A stretch of 64,000 bases of DNA, from the NCBI GenBank assembly GCA_025917655.1, contig CP084618.1, positions 372,001 through 436,000 of the forward strand, written 5' to 3'. The stretch comes from Chlorella sorokiniana (taxonomy: Eukaryota; Chlorophyta; Trebouxiophyceae; Chlorellales; Chlorellaceae). Below the pieces are notes generated by a model, which saw only the letters and a list, made by a program, of their open reading frames with translations, had not been told where the DNA came from and ran no database searches. Both the position numbers and the translations under genes were made by a program. Below, in pieces: positions 41,562 to 52,111 of the stretch (the stretch's first letter is position 1; every line of letters starts with the position of its first letter).

Positions 41562-44500
41562 ATGCCCAGGCATAGGTTGCTCCGTGACTTCGTCGCCCTG
41601 AACGAGGGCTTGTGCGCTTCCCCTCCGGGAGAGGAGCCAAGTCGTCGGTTGGTGGCGCTCGCGGACAGAGTAGTTGAAGGTTCAAGATATGACGAAGCCG
41701 TGCTCAGCTTGGACCAAGCAGAACTGCTCGGGCGAGTTGTGTTTGCGCGCGCCAGTGCGGCTCCCTGCTTTCAGCGGTGTCGTCGATAGTTTTTGACACC
41801 TGAGGGCCTCAGATGAGGAATGAAGCACAACAGCGCTCCTTTCCCAGTGGCCTCTAACGCTTTTTTTGAGCCGCCGCCACGCCCGCTGCCGCTCCCCTGC
41901 CTGAGCAACCTGCAGGTCGATGCTGTCGCTGTCGTCCAGCCTCTTCCGGCTCGGCGTTGGAGATGCCGATAACGTGATCTTGTCTCAACTGTTATTTCGG
42001 TTCAAGCTGGTCGGGACGCTGGTGCGCCTGGCAAATGCACTTGCAGCTGGGGGCACTGCCCTGACGCAGGTGCAGGCGGTACAGCTCGCCTCTTCGCTGG
42101 CAGTTGTATGGCAGTCGGGCCGCAGCATTCTGGAGCGATTTCTGCATTTGGCACGCGCTACCGGCATGGTGGGAATTGAGCTGGACAATGAGAAGATTAT
42201 GATCAGTTTCGCCTCCTGCCAGAGCTCAGTCGTGTACAACATGCTTGAATTCTTGCACTATCATGCGCCCCCGGGGGCAGCCGCCAGCTTTGCACGCGGT
42301 TTCATGAAGCCAGGCACGGTGCTGCCCTGGTTGGAGGCTGTGGCTGAGGCGTTTGAGCTGGTGCCGGAAAGCGCACGGGAGTCTGGTGAGCTGGCAACGT
42401 GCCTGGGCTGTCTTTGGCCCCCTGCCTCCTCTGCAACTGCTGCTGCCGCAATGCATGGCAGGGTGCTTTCTGCGAAGCAGCTGCAGCAGGGCTGTTGTGT
42501 TGAGCCAAAATACAGACGAAATGCACAGGCGTGTGGCATGCACCTTGCTGTGCAGAGGCTTTTCTGGAGCACGTGTCCCAGCTGTGCCTATCCATTTATT
42601 TCATCGTGACGACCAACCCAGAGCATCAAGAGGTGCAGGGGGCGCTTGCTTCCCAACCGTCCACGCAAGATGCGCTCGTGCGTCCGTTGCTTGGTGCTGC
42701 GCTGCCGTGCCTGGCCGCTGCAATGGCCGGGGTGTCAGCAGCGTTGGACGGCAGCAGCAGCGCAGACGCTGCGCGCATGCAACAGCAGGCCTTCCAACTG
42801 GCTAATGCGCTCAGCGCCGTGCTCAACGACGATGCGCTACGGCCAGCAGTGAGGCGGCACCTCGGCACACACGGCAGCGGCGATGCGCTGCGCTGCGCCG
42901 TTCAGGTGCTGAATGCAGTTCCTCTGCGCTGCCCCGATGGCGTGAATGCGGATGTATACTCCGATCTGCTGGTGTGCGCCTTTGCAATGACATCGTTGCT
43001 GGCCGGCAGCCACGAAGTATCTGGCGATTGTGGGCTCACGGCGTGCAGTGCGCGTGCGCCGAAGAGCTGCTGCGGCACCTGCCGAGCCTGGTGACGCTGC
43101 TGCGGACTGCGGCGGCCGACGCCCGGCAGCGGCCTGCTCTGGTGGATCTTTGTGCGGCCCCTTCTGCAGTGGTGGCCCACGTGGCTGTGCTGGTCTGTGA
43201 GCAGTCCGGCATCCGAGCGTGGCCGAGGCGTCGGAGTGGGCGGTGGCCACCGAGGCGGCGCTGGGCCTGCTGCCGCTGCTGGACGAGCTTCATGCCGGCT
43301 GGGACGCGCCATCCAGCCCCAGTGAGTCGCCGCCGCTGGTTGGCGTGACGAAGGTGGACACTGCCGACATGGCCTTCAACATCGTCAGCGGCCTGCTGGA
43401 CGGTGGGCTCTCCAGCGCCACAATGCTCTGGTCGGGCCCGGACATGCAGCGGCGGGCGGAAGAGGCTGCAAGGACGGGCGCATTCGACGCGCTTATGCGC
43501 TTGCATGCCCGCGTGTGCTGTCTGGCGTTCTGGCTGCCGGCGCGGAGCAGCCCTAGGCTGCTGCCGGACGAGTGCTTGCAGTTGCCGCAGGATACGCTGC
43601 AAGAGCTTTTCCTCTTGATGTGGGACATATCTTGCTGCGCCGAAGAGGGTGCGGTGGAGGGCGGCGAGCGCAGGCGAGGCCGGTGTGAGGGCTTTTGGCG
43701 AGCTTGCGGTGGACTCCACCCCACGCTGGCAGCCTTGCGCACCGCCTCCTTGCCATCACTTCTCCGCTCCCTCTCTCCCTCAAGCCCACCCCGGCTCCCT
43801 GATGCGCGCAGGCGGGAAGCCATTCGAGCGGCGCTGTCCCCTCACTTCGCTGCCCTGCATCAGTGCGCTGCGACGGGTGTCACGTGGGCCCGCGAGGAGG
43901 GTGCGGCACCCCAGCCGCCGAACTCTAGCGTGGACAGCATGCTTGCAGTGGTGACGGCTGCAGCGTGCTGCTTCCCGCGCCTCTTCCGCGCGTCGCCGCT
44001 GCTGGAGGAGCAGCTGGCGCTGCTGGCGTCTCATCTGGAAAGCGAGACCGAGGTGCTGCGCCGACGTTGCGGTGGCTTGCTGCTGACATGATGCGGGTGG
44101 GCCCATGCGAAAGCCCCTCTGCCAGCCCAGCAGCATGCCTTGCTGCACTGCCCTGTTGCGCAGCCCGCTGCCTTAGCTCTCCTTTCATGCCTGTGGGCCC
44201 TCGCTTCCGCAGCACAAGCAGCGCAAGCTGCTGTCAGACTTTCTGTCGTGGGCAGGCGACACGTCGGTGGCGGTGGCGGCGGCGCACGCCGGCTTGCTGG
44301 CGTCCGCTGTCAGCGCTGCGGAGCGGGCGGGCGGCGTGCCCGGCAACGAGGGCGAGCGGCTGGTGGGGGCTGCGCTGCTGCTCAGCCGCACACACATTGC
44401 CACCATTAAGCCTGGCTGGGCGCAAACAGCAACAAGGCTGTGCAGCCTGGGGCCTTGCTCACCCAGAACCCACCCGCTTTCATGCAGAGCGACCTGGCCT

Positions 44501-45303
44501 TGCAAGTCCAGGCTGCCATTGCGGCAGTTGCTGCGGCTGGGGCCACGGCGGCCGCTGACTTGCAGCGGGCTGGCGGCAGTGCTGGGCGCGGCAGGGGGCA
44601 TGCTGAGCTGGCAGGGAAGCTGCGTGAGGGGGCTGCCCGCCTGTCGGCCAGCTTGGATGCGGTGCATGCGAGCAGCAAGGCGCTGGCAGCAGAGAGGAGC
44701 GCTGGCGGCGCCCGGCAGCTGGCAGACGCGCTGAAGCCGCTGCTGCAGCCCGCAGCTGACCTGGCAGCCCTGGTGCACCAGCACTGGCAGCTGCCCGAGC
44801 AGGCAACGGCGGTGCAGGTGGAGCGCACGCAGGCGGCGGCCACCCGCAGCTGCGCGTATGCATGCTGCGCCAACCTGGGCGGGGACGGCGGCAGCAAGCT
44901 GTGCAGCGGCTGCCGAGTGGCCCGCTACTGCGGCGCCGAGTGCTCGCACGCCGACTGGCGCCAGGGCGGGCATCGGCGGGTGTGCAAGGCGCTGGCAGCG
45001 GCCCGGCAGCAGCAGCGGGGGAGGAAGAGGGGTGACAGGCCATGCGATGAGGGCCTCTCTCTCGTGTTTTGCAATTTTGGCCCCCTTCCACATGAATGTC
45101 AATGCAAGCTGCACGTCGAACTTCAGGTGAAGAAAGCCCCAGTTGTGGAAATGAGGATCGATGCTGCGGCCAAGGTCGCCTGCGGCTCTCACCCTCAACA
45201 GTCGCACTGCTGTCTGCGTGCTGCTGCAATCCTTGTATTGTCAGCAGAGCAGCATGCCGCGAAGTGCGCCGGGCACAATGCCCTGAGGTGCCGGCTGCGC
45301 TGA
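41562..45303 (+). CDS. MYND-finger protein, array copy 3 (MYND3)
   Basis: Paralogue with an open exon 1 (MPRHRLLRDFVALNEGLC to SLDQAELLG) but the donor is GGGCGAGTTG where the other copies have GGTGAGTTG or GAGTAAGTTG, so splicing would need a GC-AG intron. Exon 2 (41920-42609) is the only one of the four that stays open through HYHAPPGAAASFARGFMKPG and TVLPWLEAVAEAFELVPE. Then VSAALDGSSSADAARMQQQ, LNAVPLRCPDGVNADVYSD; one base is missing near 43050 and near 43215. The exon 43219-43690 is intact (VATEAALGLLPLLDELHA). Later HLESETEVLRRRC, and an intact finger (CAYACCANLGG, CSGCRVARYCGAEC, GGHRRVC). The C-terminus runs into flanking sequence and stops at 45303. Confidence 0.72.
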
Positions 45304-45440
45304 GCGTGCGCCGCCGCATGGCAGCCGCGCTCCCAGGCCGTCACCCGTACAATAGGAAGCGTCGGGTGCCTGTGTATGCCTCAAAGAAGGTGCGGCCATG
45401 CATCGGTGAGGGTGCTGTGTGTTGGGCAAGGGAGGCCTGC
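45238..45440 (-). pseudogene. relic 3 of ECO1 last exon (antisense)
   Basis: Reverse complement of about 17510-17715: the ECO1 stop region (GTCACCCGTACA in place of CTCACTCGTAGA) and the last exon down to its acceptor (GGTGCTGTGTGTTGGGCA). Overlaps the tail of the MYND3 frame. Confidence 0.8.
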
Positions 45441-45445
45441 ATTTG

Positions 45446-45634
45446 AGATGGCAGCTCCCGAGCCTGGCAGCGGGCAGCAGGCAGCTGGCAAGCAGGACAA
45501 GACGCAGCAGGGCAGGGGCCAGCAGCCGGCTGGGCAGGAGGAGACGGGATACCATAACAAGAGGCTCAAGCAGGAGAAGAGCCAGCAGGCAGCAGCTCAG
45601 AAGCGGGCCAGGCTGGCGGGGGCGGTGCTTTTGA
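45446..45634 (+). pseudogene. relic 3 of POL5 C-terminal coding end
   Basis: GATGGCAGCTCCCGAGCCTGG through AACAAGAGGCTCAAGCAGGA and GAAGCGGGCCAGGCTGGCGG matches POL5 closely. It is followed by TGCTTTTGA and the RNASEH2A/chorismate synthase spacer. Confidence 0.82.
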
Positions 45635-45904
45635 GGGTGCCCGGACGGCTTGTACACTGCCTTGCCTGCACTCGGGTCATGGTTGCCCGGCAGCCACATG
45701 CTCCTGGAACGGCACAACGGGCGCGCTGCTGCCGCGATGCTTGTAACAAGTGCAGGGGCCCAGACAGCAGGGGCTTCACGTGTTGCGACGAGGGGAGGAA
45801 GAAATGAAAACGGCAAGCAGGGGCAAGCTGTTAAGCCCCCGCGCGCGGCTGCAGCCGTCACCCCAGCTGGCCGCCAGCGCGGGGAGGGGGAGGGCGCGCC
45901 CGCC

Positions 45905-48900
45905 TCACGACAGCTGCAGCTCGGGCTGCCCCTGGCCGGGCCGCTGGAACTGCGCGCGGGCGCGGGCGTCGGGCCCCTCCGCGTCGTCCCGCGGCAGCAG
46001 CTCGCACTGCGCAAAGTGCTGCAGCAGCTGGTCTGCCAGCACCAACGCCACCATGGACTCCACCATGGGCACCGCGCGCGGCACCACGCAGGGTCGTGCC
46101 GCCCGCGCGCCAGCAGCTCCAGCTCCCTCGCCCCCGCGTCACGGTGGCCTGGCGCCGCGCGATGGTGGCGGTGGGCTTGAACGCCACCCGCAGCACGATG
46201 TGCTCGCCGTTGGAGATGCCGCCCTGCACGCCGCCAGACCTGCAGGCGGTGTGTGTAAGGGGGTGGTGTAGGGTGAGAGTGTGGCAGTTAAGAGGTGGGG
46301 GAGGGAACACCCGAGGGGCAGGGGCTGTGGTGCGGCGTGCGAGGGCTTGGCCTGCTCAGCCCCTCCCCCTGCCCTGCCCCCGCCCACCACACATACACTA
46401 CCAACCCACCGCTGCTTTCGAAACCAACACAACATAAACACACGCCTAGCAGGGCCAGCCCCCCTCGGACAGCGCGCCTGTTGGTGCGGGTGCGTACCCC
46501 CCCCCAGCGCGCCTGTTGGTGCGGGTCCGGACCTCCCCCTCATCCATGTAGAAGGTGTCGTTGTGCTCGCTGCCCAGCATGCGCGAGCCGGAGAAGCCGC
46601 TGCCAATTTCAAAGCCCTGCGCGCACGGGGCGGGGCGGGGGCTCGGCGGGCGCTTCGTCGATGCAGGTTGAACTGAAGGTCTCAAAGCTCCAAACAACGG
46701 TTGACGGAGGCAGAGAGGACGGGGAGAGCGGCGAGGCGCACTTGGGCGGCAGGTAGCACCCTGGCAGCCAGGCTTCCACTGCTGCAAGCCGGCTGCAGGC
46801 CACAGCGCCAGGCATGCGCCCCCACCCCCAAAAGACAACAAAATGGCACGCAGCCCTCCACTCGACCCCCTCCCCCTCCCTCTGTACGTGCAGTCGCCTT
46901 GAAAAGCGCGCTGCTGGGGGGGGGCGGCGAGGCGCGGGGCGGCCGGGCGCTCACCTTGGTGGCTGGAAGGCTCATGATGGCCTTGGCCAGCTCCGCCTCC
47001 AGCTTGTCGAAGACGGGTGTGCCGAGCCCCTTGGGGCAGCCCCGCACCACGCACGTCACCTCCCCGCCGCACGACTCGCCGCGCGTGCGCACCTCGTCGA
47101 TGGCTGGGGAGCAACAGAGGGTGTTTGGGGGGGGGGAGGGGGCAGTGAGGCACGGGTGCGCGGGCAGCCCAGCGTCGACGGAGGAGGGGGTGGGGGGACG
47201 CTAGCCAGAAGACACAGAGCTGGCACCCGTAGCATAGACCGCCCCTTGCACGCCTCTTTGGTGCAGGAAGCCACAAAAACACGACCCCCAGAGCCCAATC
47301 ATCCCATCCAACTTCCCCCTTCTCCAATCCCTCCACCCCGACAAGTGATACGTGGGCACCTCTTGACCCCTCCTCCTTAGTGCACATACTTTAACCCCCC
47401 CCCCCCCCCTCCCCCTCCCTCCCCCAAAAAACACACCCACCCACCCACAAGACACACCCACCCACCCTGGCCTCACCCTTGTACATGAGCTCCGCGGAGG
47501 CGGGGTCGGGGCAGCGCACCGGGTTGGCCTCGATGTCGGCCAGGCTCATGCCAGCGTGGTCCACCCCGGCCGCCTCCACATCCCGCACCCGGTTCACATA
47601 CGCCAGCACCTCGGTGCCAGCAACCTGCGGCGGCGCGGGGATCGGGCGGGGCACCGGGCCAGGTGGGGTGCGTGTCAGGCTCTAAAGGCTCTGGTGTTTT
47701 ATTGTGTTCTGCTGTTTTTGTTTTCTTTGGAAGGAAGGAGCGGCGGGGTGGCATGGCGGGGTGGTGCCGGGCAGCGGGCCAGCCCGGTGCGGCCTGCCCC
47801 CAGCTCGGCAGCCATGCAGCCCACCTGCTTCAGCAGCTTCTTGGCCACGGCGCCCGCCGCCACGCGGCCGATTGTCTCGCGCGCGCTGGAGCGGCCGCCG
47901 CCCGCCACCGCGCGGATGCCGTACTTGAAGTCGTAGGTGGCGTCTGTGGGATTAAGAGGGGGGATACGGAGGGTAGGCAAACATTTAGTGCCGTCTTCAT
48001 GGCATGGGGCGGGCATGATGCGCTGCTGCTATGGGCAAAGCCCGCGGCGGGGGAGGGGGCTCCCACGCAGCGGCGGGAGACCGGCGCAGGTCTGGCACGC
48101 CAAGCAGCGGGCCACCCGCAGGTCGGCGCCGCCATCTGGCGCAGGGCCGGGAGCCGCCGGCTCCTGGCTGAAACAACAACGGAGCATGCGCGCGCCCCCG
48201 GGCCAGGCGGTACGCACCCGCGTGGGAGGGGCGGTACGCCAGCTCCATCTCGCTGTAATCCCCGCTCTTCTGGTCCTTGTTGCGCACCTGCAGGGCCGCC
48301 GCCGTTGCCAGCGCCGCAACTTTTTACGCACAGCAGCCGCAGCACAGCCACCGGCCCCCAAGACAACACCTCCACAGCCTGGTGACCCAGCACTGAATCA
48401 GCCAGCGTGGCCCGCGCGAAGCAAGGGCGCTTTGTGTCGGCGCGCCACGAGGGGCGGCGTCCCGCGGCGGCGGCGGCGCACCAGCACGCAGATGGGGGTG
48501 CCCAGGGTGGTGAGGCCGTCGGGGGCCATGCCGCTCAGGATCTCGCACGTGTCCGTCTCCTTGCGGGGCGTGGTGATCTTGCTCTGCCCAGGGCGGCGGC
48601 GGTCCAGCTCAAACTGAATCTCCTCCTGCCGGAGGGAAGCGGCGGCGGCGTGCATGCGGGATAAGGACGGCTCAGCAGCAGCATGCGTATGAATGGCAGC
48701 AAAGGCAGCGAAGGAGTGGTTGGGCGGGCCAACGGGGGCCTGGCGTGGCCCGAGGAGCAGTGCAGCATGCAAGGGGTCCAGGTTGCGCAGCAGAGCCGGG
48801 CGGGGAAAGGCGCAGCCCCGGCGGTGGGCTGAGCGGCTAGGGCACCCGGCGGCGGCGGGCCCCACCCGTCAGGTCCGTACCTGACTGATGTGCAGCCGCG

Positions 48901-49090
48901 GCGGCACGCCATCGATCACGCAGCCCACGCCCCCGCCGTGCGATTCGCCAAAGGTGGTCACGCGAAAGCTGTGGCCAAAGGTGCTGCCAGCCGCTGACAC
49001 CCGCAGGCTGCCGCGACCAGAGCGACCCGTCTGTCTACGGGGCTGCGTTTGCAGCCGAGCGCCCTGGGGGAGGCTGCACAAGGCTGACAT
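45905..49090 (-). CDS. aroC: chorismate synthase, plastid
   Basis: Last step of the shikimate pathway: EPSP to chorismate, using reduced flavin. The ATG at 49090 opens an Arg/Gln/Ser-rich transit peptide of about 40 residues, then [20 protein letters not shown] and [11 protein letters not shown]. Further exons: [150 protein letters not shown], then the last exon [20 protein letters not shown] to [11 protein letters not shown], stop at 45905. All family signature regions are present. In the last exon one base is missing in GGGCGAGGGAGC (near 46125) and one in the CCC before TGCGTGG (near 46090). The duplicate at 41 kb has the second run intact, so the losses are probably sequencing errors. Confidence 0.93.
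47395..47409. repeat. C15 homopolymer in a chorismate synthase intron
   Basis: Fifteen consecutive C on the plus strand next to further C-rich CCACCCA repeats. Length is likely to be unreliable in assembly. Confidence 0.9.
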
Positions 49091-49492
49091 GTTGCCGCGG
49101 GATGCAGAGACAGGCGATGCCGAGCTCGGGCAGCAAGAAACAAACGCTCGTACACGTGTCTATGTCTCGTGATCACCGTGCCAAGGCAGAAGGATAACAT
49201 GCATGCCCCACGCGGTACAGCACATCCGGCTCGCCCGCGCGGGTGCCGCCCCACCTCTTGGACAGCATGTCAGGCTGCATGCTGATTGGCGCTGTGCGTT
49301 TAACAGCTGGGCAGCCCATAACTGGGAGCCTGTGCAGCGGGTGGGTTGCTGGTGTGGAGTGCTAGAGGGGTAGCGGACAGCAAAGCGTGGGAGGGTGAAC
49401 GGTACAGAGCACATGGCAAGTAAGGACGCACAGATGGCGCTCAACAGTAAGAACTAAACTTGGCTTCTCTGTCCTGCTTGGAGGAGGGCTGG
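49091..49492. other. gap between RING gene 3' end and chorismate synthase start
   Basis: About 400 bp holding the chorismate synthase promoter and the RING gene 3' end. No gene seen. Confidence 0.45.
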
Positions 49493-51553
49493 CTAGAGCC
49501 GGTCGCGGTCGCGCCGCCGCCCGCCGCCCAGCAGCAGGATGGCCCCCCACCAGCGCGCCCAGCAAGCCGCCGGCCAGCGCGCTCGCCACCAGGCCCCGCC
49601 GCCGCCCTCCTCCTCCTCATCCCGCAAGGCCTGGGCGGGCGGCGCGGCAGGCCGCGCGGGGCGGCTGCGGGCGGGGCCACGGGCGGCGGCGGAGCGCCCT
49701 CGCCGCGTATGCGGCGCTCCGCGGCGGCGGCGGCGGCCTCGCGGCGCTGACGCAGACCAGAAGAGCTGGCGCTGGGTGGGGGACAGCAGCATGGCTGCCG
49801 GATGCGCTGCCCTGCAGGCTGGCCGTTGATGCGCCTCTGCTCGCCGCCGCCGCCCGGCAGCCGCTTCGGCTCTCGTGCTTTCGCCGCCGCCGTCGCCGCT
49901 GCCGCTGCCGCGGGTGCTGCCCCAGGAGGAGGCGATGTTGCTCAGCAGGTCAGCCAGGCGGCCGGAGCGCGCCTGCTGCGGCTGGCGGCCCCGCCGCCCG
50001 CCGCCGCTGCCGCTCAGGTCGCCGGCGCCGCCCTCCGCGGCCTGCTGCTGCCGCCGCGCCTCCGCCGCCGCATCCTCGGTGGGGAGCTCGTGGCGGCATA
50101 CCTGCCAGGCAGGCGGCGGATGAGCGGCAGCAGCGCGGTTGGTCAGCGGTGGGCGCTCGCAGCGGCATCAGCTGGCCCTCCCCGCCGCCACCCCACCGCA
50201 GCAGCCGGCCACGCACACTGCACTGCTCACACCTCCGACACACGCGCAAGCGCGACAGCTGGCTGGAGCACAGATGTGTGCCCTCTCTCCCCCTACCCCC
50301 CCCCATCCTGTCTCACCGGGCACGTGTTGTGCCCCTCCAGCCAGGGCAGCACACAGTCGGGGTGGTAGCCGTGCTGGCAGGGCAGCTCCAGCACCTCCTC
50401 CCCCGCACGGAACTCATCGTGGCTGCGGGTGATTGTTGGGGGGTGGGGGACACAACGGAGGGGCTAAGATGGGAGGGGGCAAGGCTGGAGGCGGGGGCAG
50501 AGGGTGGAAGGTTGGCGGCAGGCCAGAGAGGAGAGCCAGGCAGCGGCGGGCGGGCGGGGCATCCGCTGCATACGCCCCGCCGCACCCCCACCACGGAAGT
50601 TGTCGGGCGGCATTCGCAGGCACTGTGCAACCGCACCGCAAGCCCCCACCCCTCCCCGTCCCGACCCCGCTGCTCGCTGCGCCCGCCCGCTCTCACTCGC
50701 TCACCACACGCTGCAGGGCTCCCCCCGCCTTGGCCACCGCCTGCCCCTCCCCCGGCTCCCCATCGGCCTCCTTGGGCCGCACCGCCAGCCGCGGCAGGCC
50801 GCGCACGACCCGCTGCGCGGTGGGCTGCGCCGTGGGCTCGTAGCTCTGCATCAGCTGCGACAGCAGCTGGTCCAGCCCTCTTGCTCGCTGGCGGCGGCGG
50901 CGCGCCGCCGCCGCCGGGCACGCCCTGCACCGCGCAGCACCCCAAGCAGCGTCAAGCGCGACGGCGGCGAGGCGAGCGCGGCGCAGGAGGCAGCATATGC
51001 AGCGTGGAAGGAAGCATGGAGTGCAGGCGGGCCAGCGGCGGCGGCGGCGGGGGCTTCACATGACGGGCGCCCGGGCTGCAGGAAGCCGGCGCCCATCATC
51101 GCCTCCAGCACGCTGTGCATGAAGGGGTCCATGTCGCCGGCGTCGGGCGCCGCAAAGGGGTGCCCCGGGAAGGGCTGCCCGCCGCGCGTGGATGACGAGG
51201 AAACGATCTGCACCGCTGCGCGGCCGCCGCGGGGAAGGCAAACGTGCGGGCAAAGACGTGCTGCGGGCGCCGCTGGGCGGCGCCTGCGGGGGGGGGGGGT
51301 GTGAAGCCGGGGGAGGGGTAGGATTGAAGGAACCAGGGTGCAGATGGCTTGGGCGGCGAGCCTCACGCTGGGCCGAGTAGCCCCAGCAGGGGCAGGGGAG
51401 CAGCCGTTCAGGGACAGCTGGCATGCGGAAGCGTTGGATCACCTGCGCCGCCACCTCCTCAACAAACCCTCCGTGGCATGCCGGGCACTCGGTAGCGCTG
51501 GAGCCGGGCACCGTGAAGTGGCGCTGGCAGCTGTGGCAGAAGATGACGGGCAT
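49493..51553 (-). CDS. RING-H2 ubiquitin ligase, RNF126/RNF115-like
   Basis: Probable E3 ligase. ATG at 51553 gives MPVIFCHSCQRHFTVPG and ECPACHGGFVEEV, the N-terminal CxxC...CxxC zinc finger of the RNF126/BCA2 group that binds ubiquitin or cargo chaperones. A middle region has GDMDPFMHSVLEAMMGAGF and LLSQLMQSYEPTAQPTAQ. The RING is split: EPCSVC ends one exon (about 50705-50722), and HDEFRAGEEVLELPCQHGYH, PDCVLPWLEGHNTCP follows (50330-50423), then CRHELPTED in the next exon, giving a full C3H2C3 set. The spacer before EPCSVC is one base out of frame with the upstream QAVAKAGG. The tail is Arg/Gly/Ala-rich; its end (49493, or a nearby stop in another frame) is uncertain and may include a hydrophobic stretch. 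Confidence 0.8.
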
Positions 51554-52111
51554 GGCGCGGGGTAGAAACGGGCCCCGCCGTGCAGCTGGCGAGGCGCGCG
51601 CGCTGCGGGGCGGGTTGGCGGCGGCGGGCAGCTAGCTACTGCCTCCCTGGCTGAGCCGGCGTAGCGCAGAGTTTCGATGCTTTTGAAGGCCAGGTTTCAA
51701 GCAGCCCCTGCGGTCGCGACTGTGAAGAGAAGTCTGGAAGGTGGCCAAACTATTGCTGAGCAGAGAGGGCCACAAGGGCTCCAAGAACTGCTCCAAGGCT
51801 CTATACGATAGTGGTGCCGTTTAAGAGGGGAATGCGCAGCCTTGGTCGCCCGCAGGCGCCTCGAGTGCCAACTTGTACTGCCCATGAGAGGGCAGTGTGC
51901 TTAAACCAGGCATTGGACAAGTCTGATTGCTGGCTGTTCTGGGTCTGACACACATCAAGCCCTCCAGAACGGCAGTCACAAGCCGCAGCGGAACAGCGCA
52001 GATGTTGCGACGTGCCTGAGGGTTATAAGCGGCACTTTCACTTCTGTCATGCACCATAACTCCTGGCACGATCGCTTGAAATAGACGGATCTCCGCAGGG
52101 CACGACCAGCC
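51554..52111. promoter_or_regulatory. divergent promoter region, RING gene and J-domain gene
   Basis: 558 bp between two opposite ATGs. No supported coding sequence. Lower GC toward the J-domain start. Confidence 0.4.

Noticed and set aside
31742-45634. The MYND array as a mobile element or captured transposon.
   Set aside because: No transposase, reverse transcriptase or terminal repeats. Copies keep introns, and their ends are pieces of the neighbouring donor genes.
46451-46520. Short duplicated GCGCGCCTGTTGGTGCGGGT in chorismate synthase.
   Set aside because: Looks like a local tandem slip at an exon-intron edge. It is noted but too small to interpret.
47395-47409. C15 run as a regulatory phase-variation tract.
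   Set aside because: It lies within an intron of a plant-type gene; a simple unstable repeat is enough.
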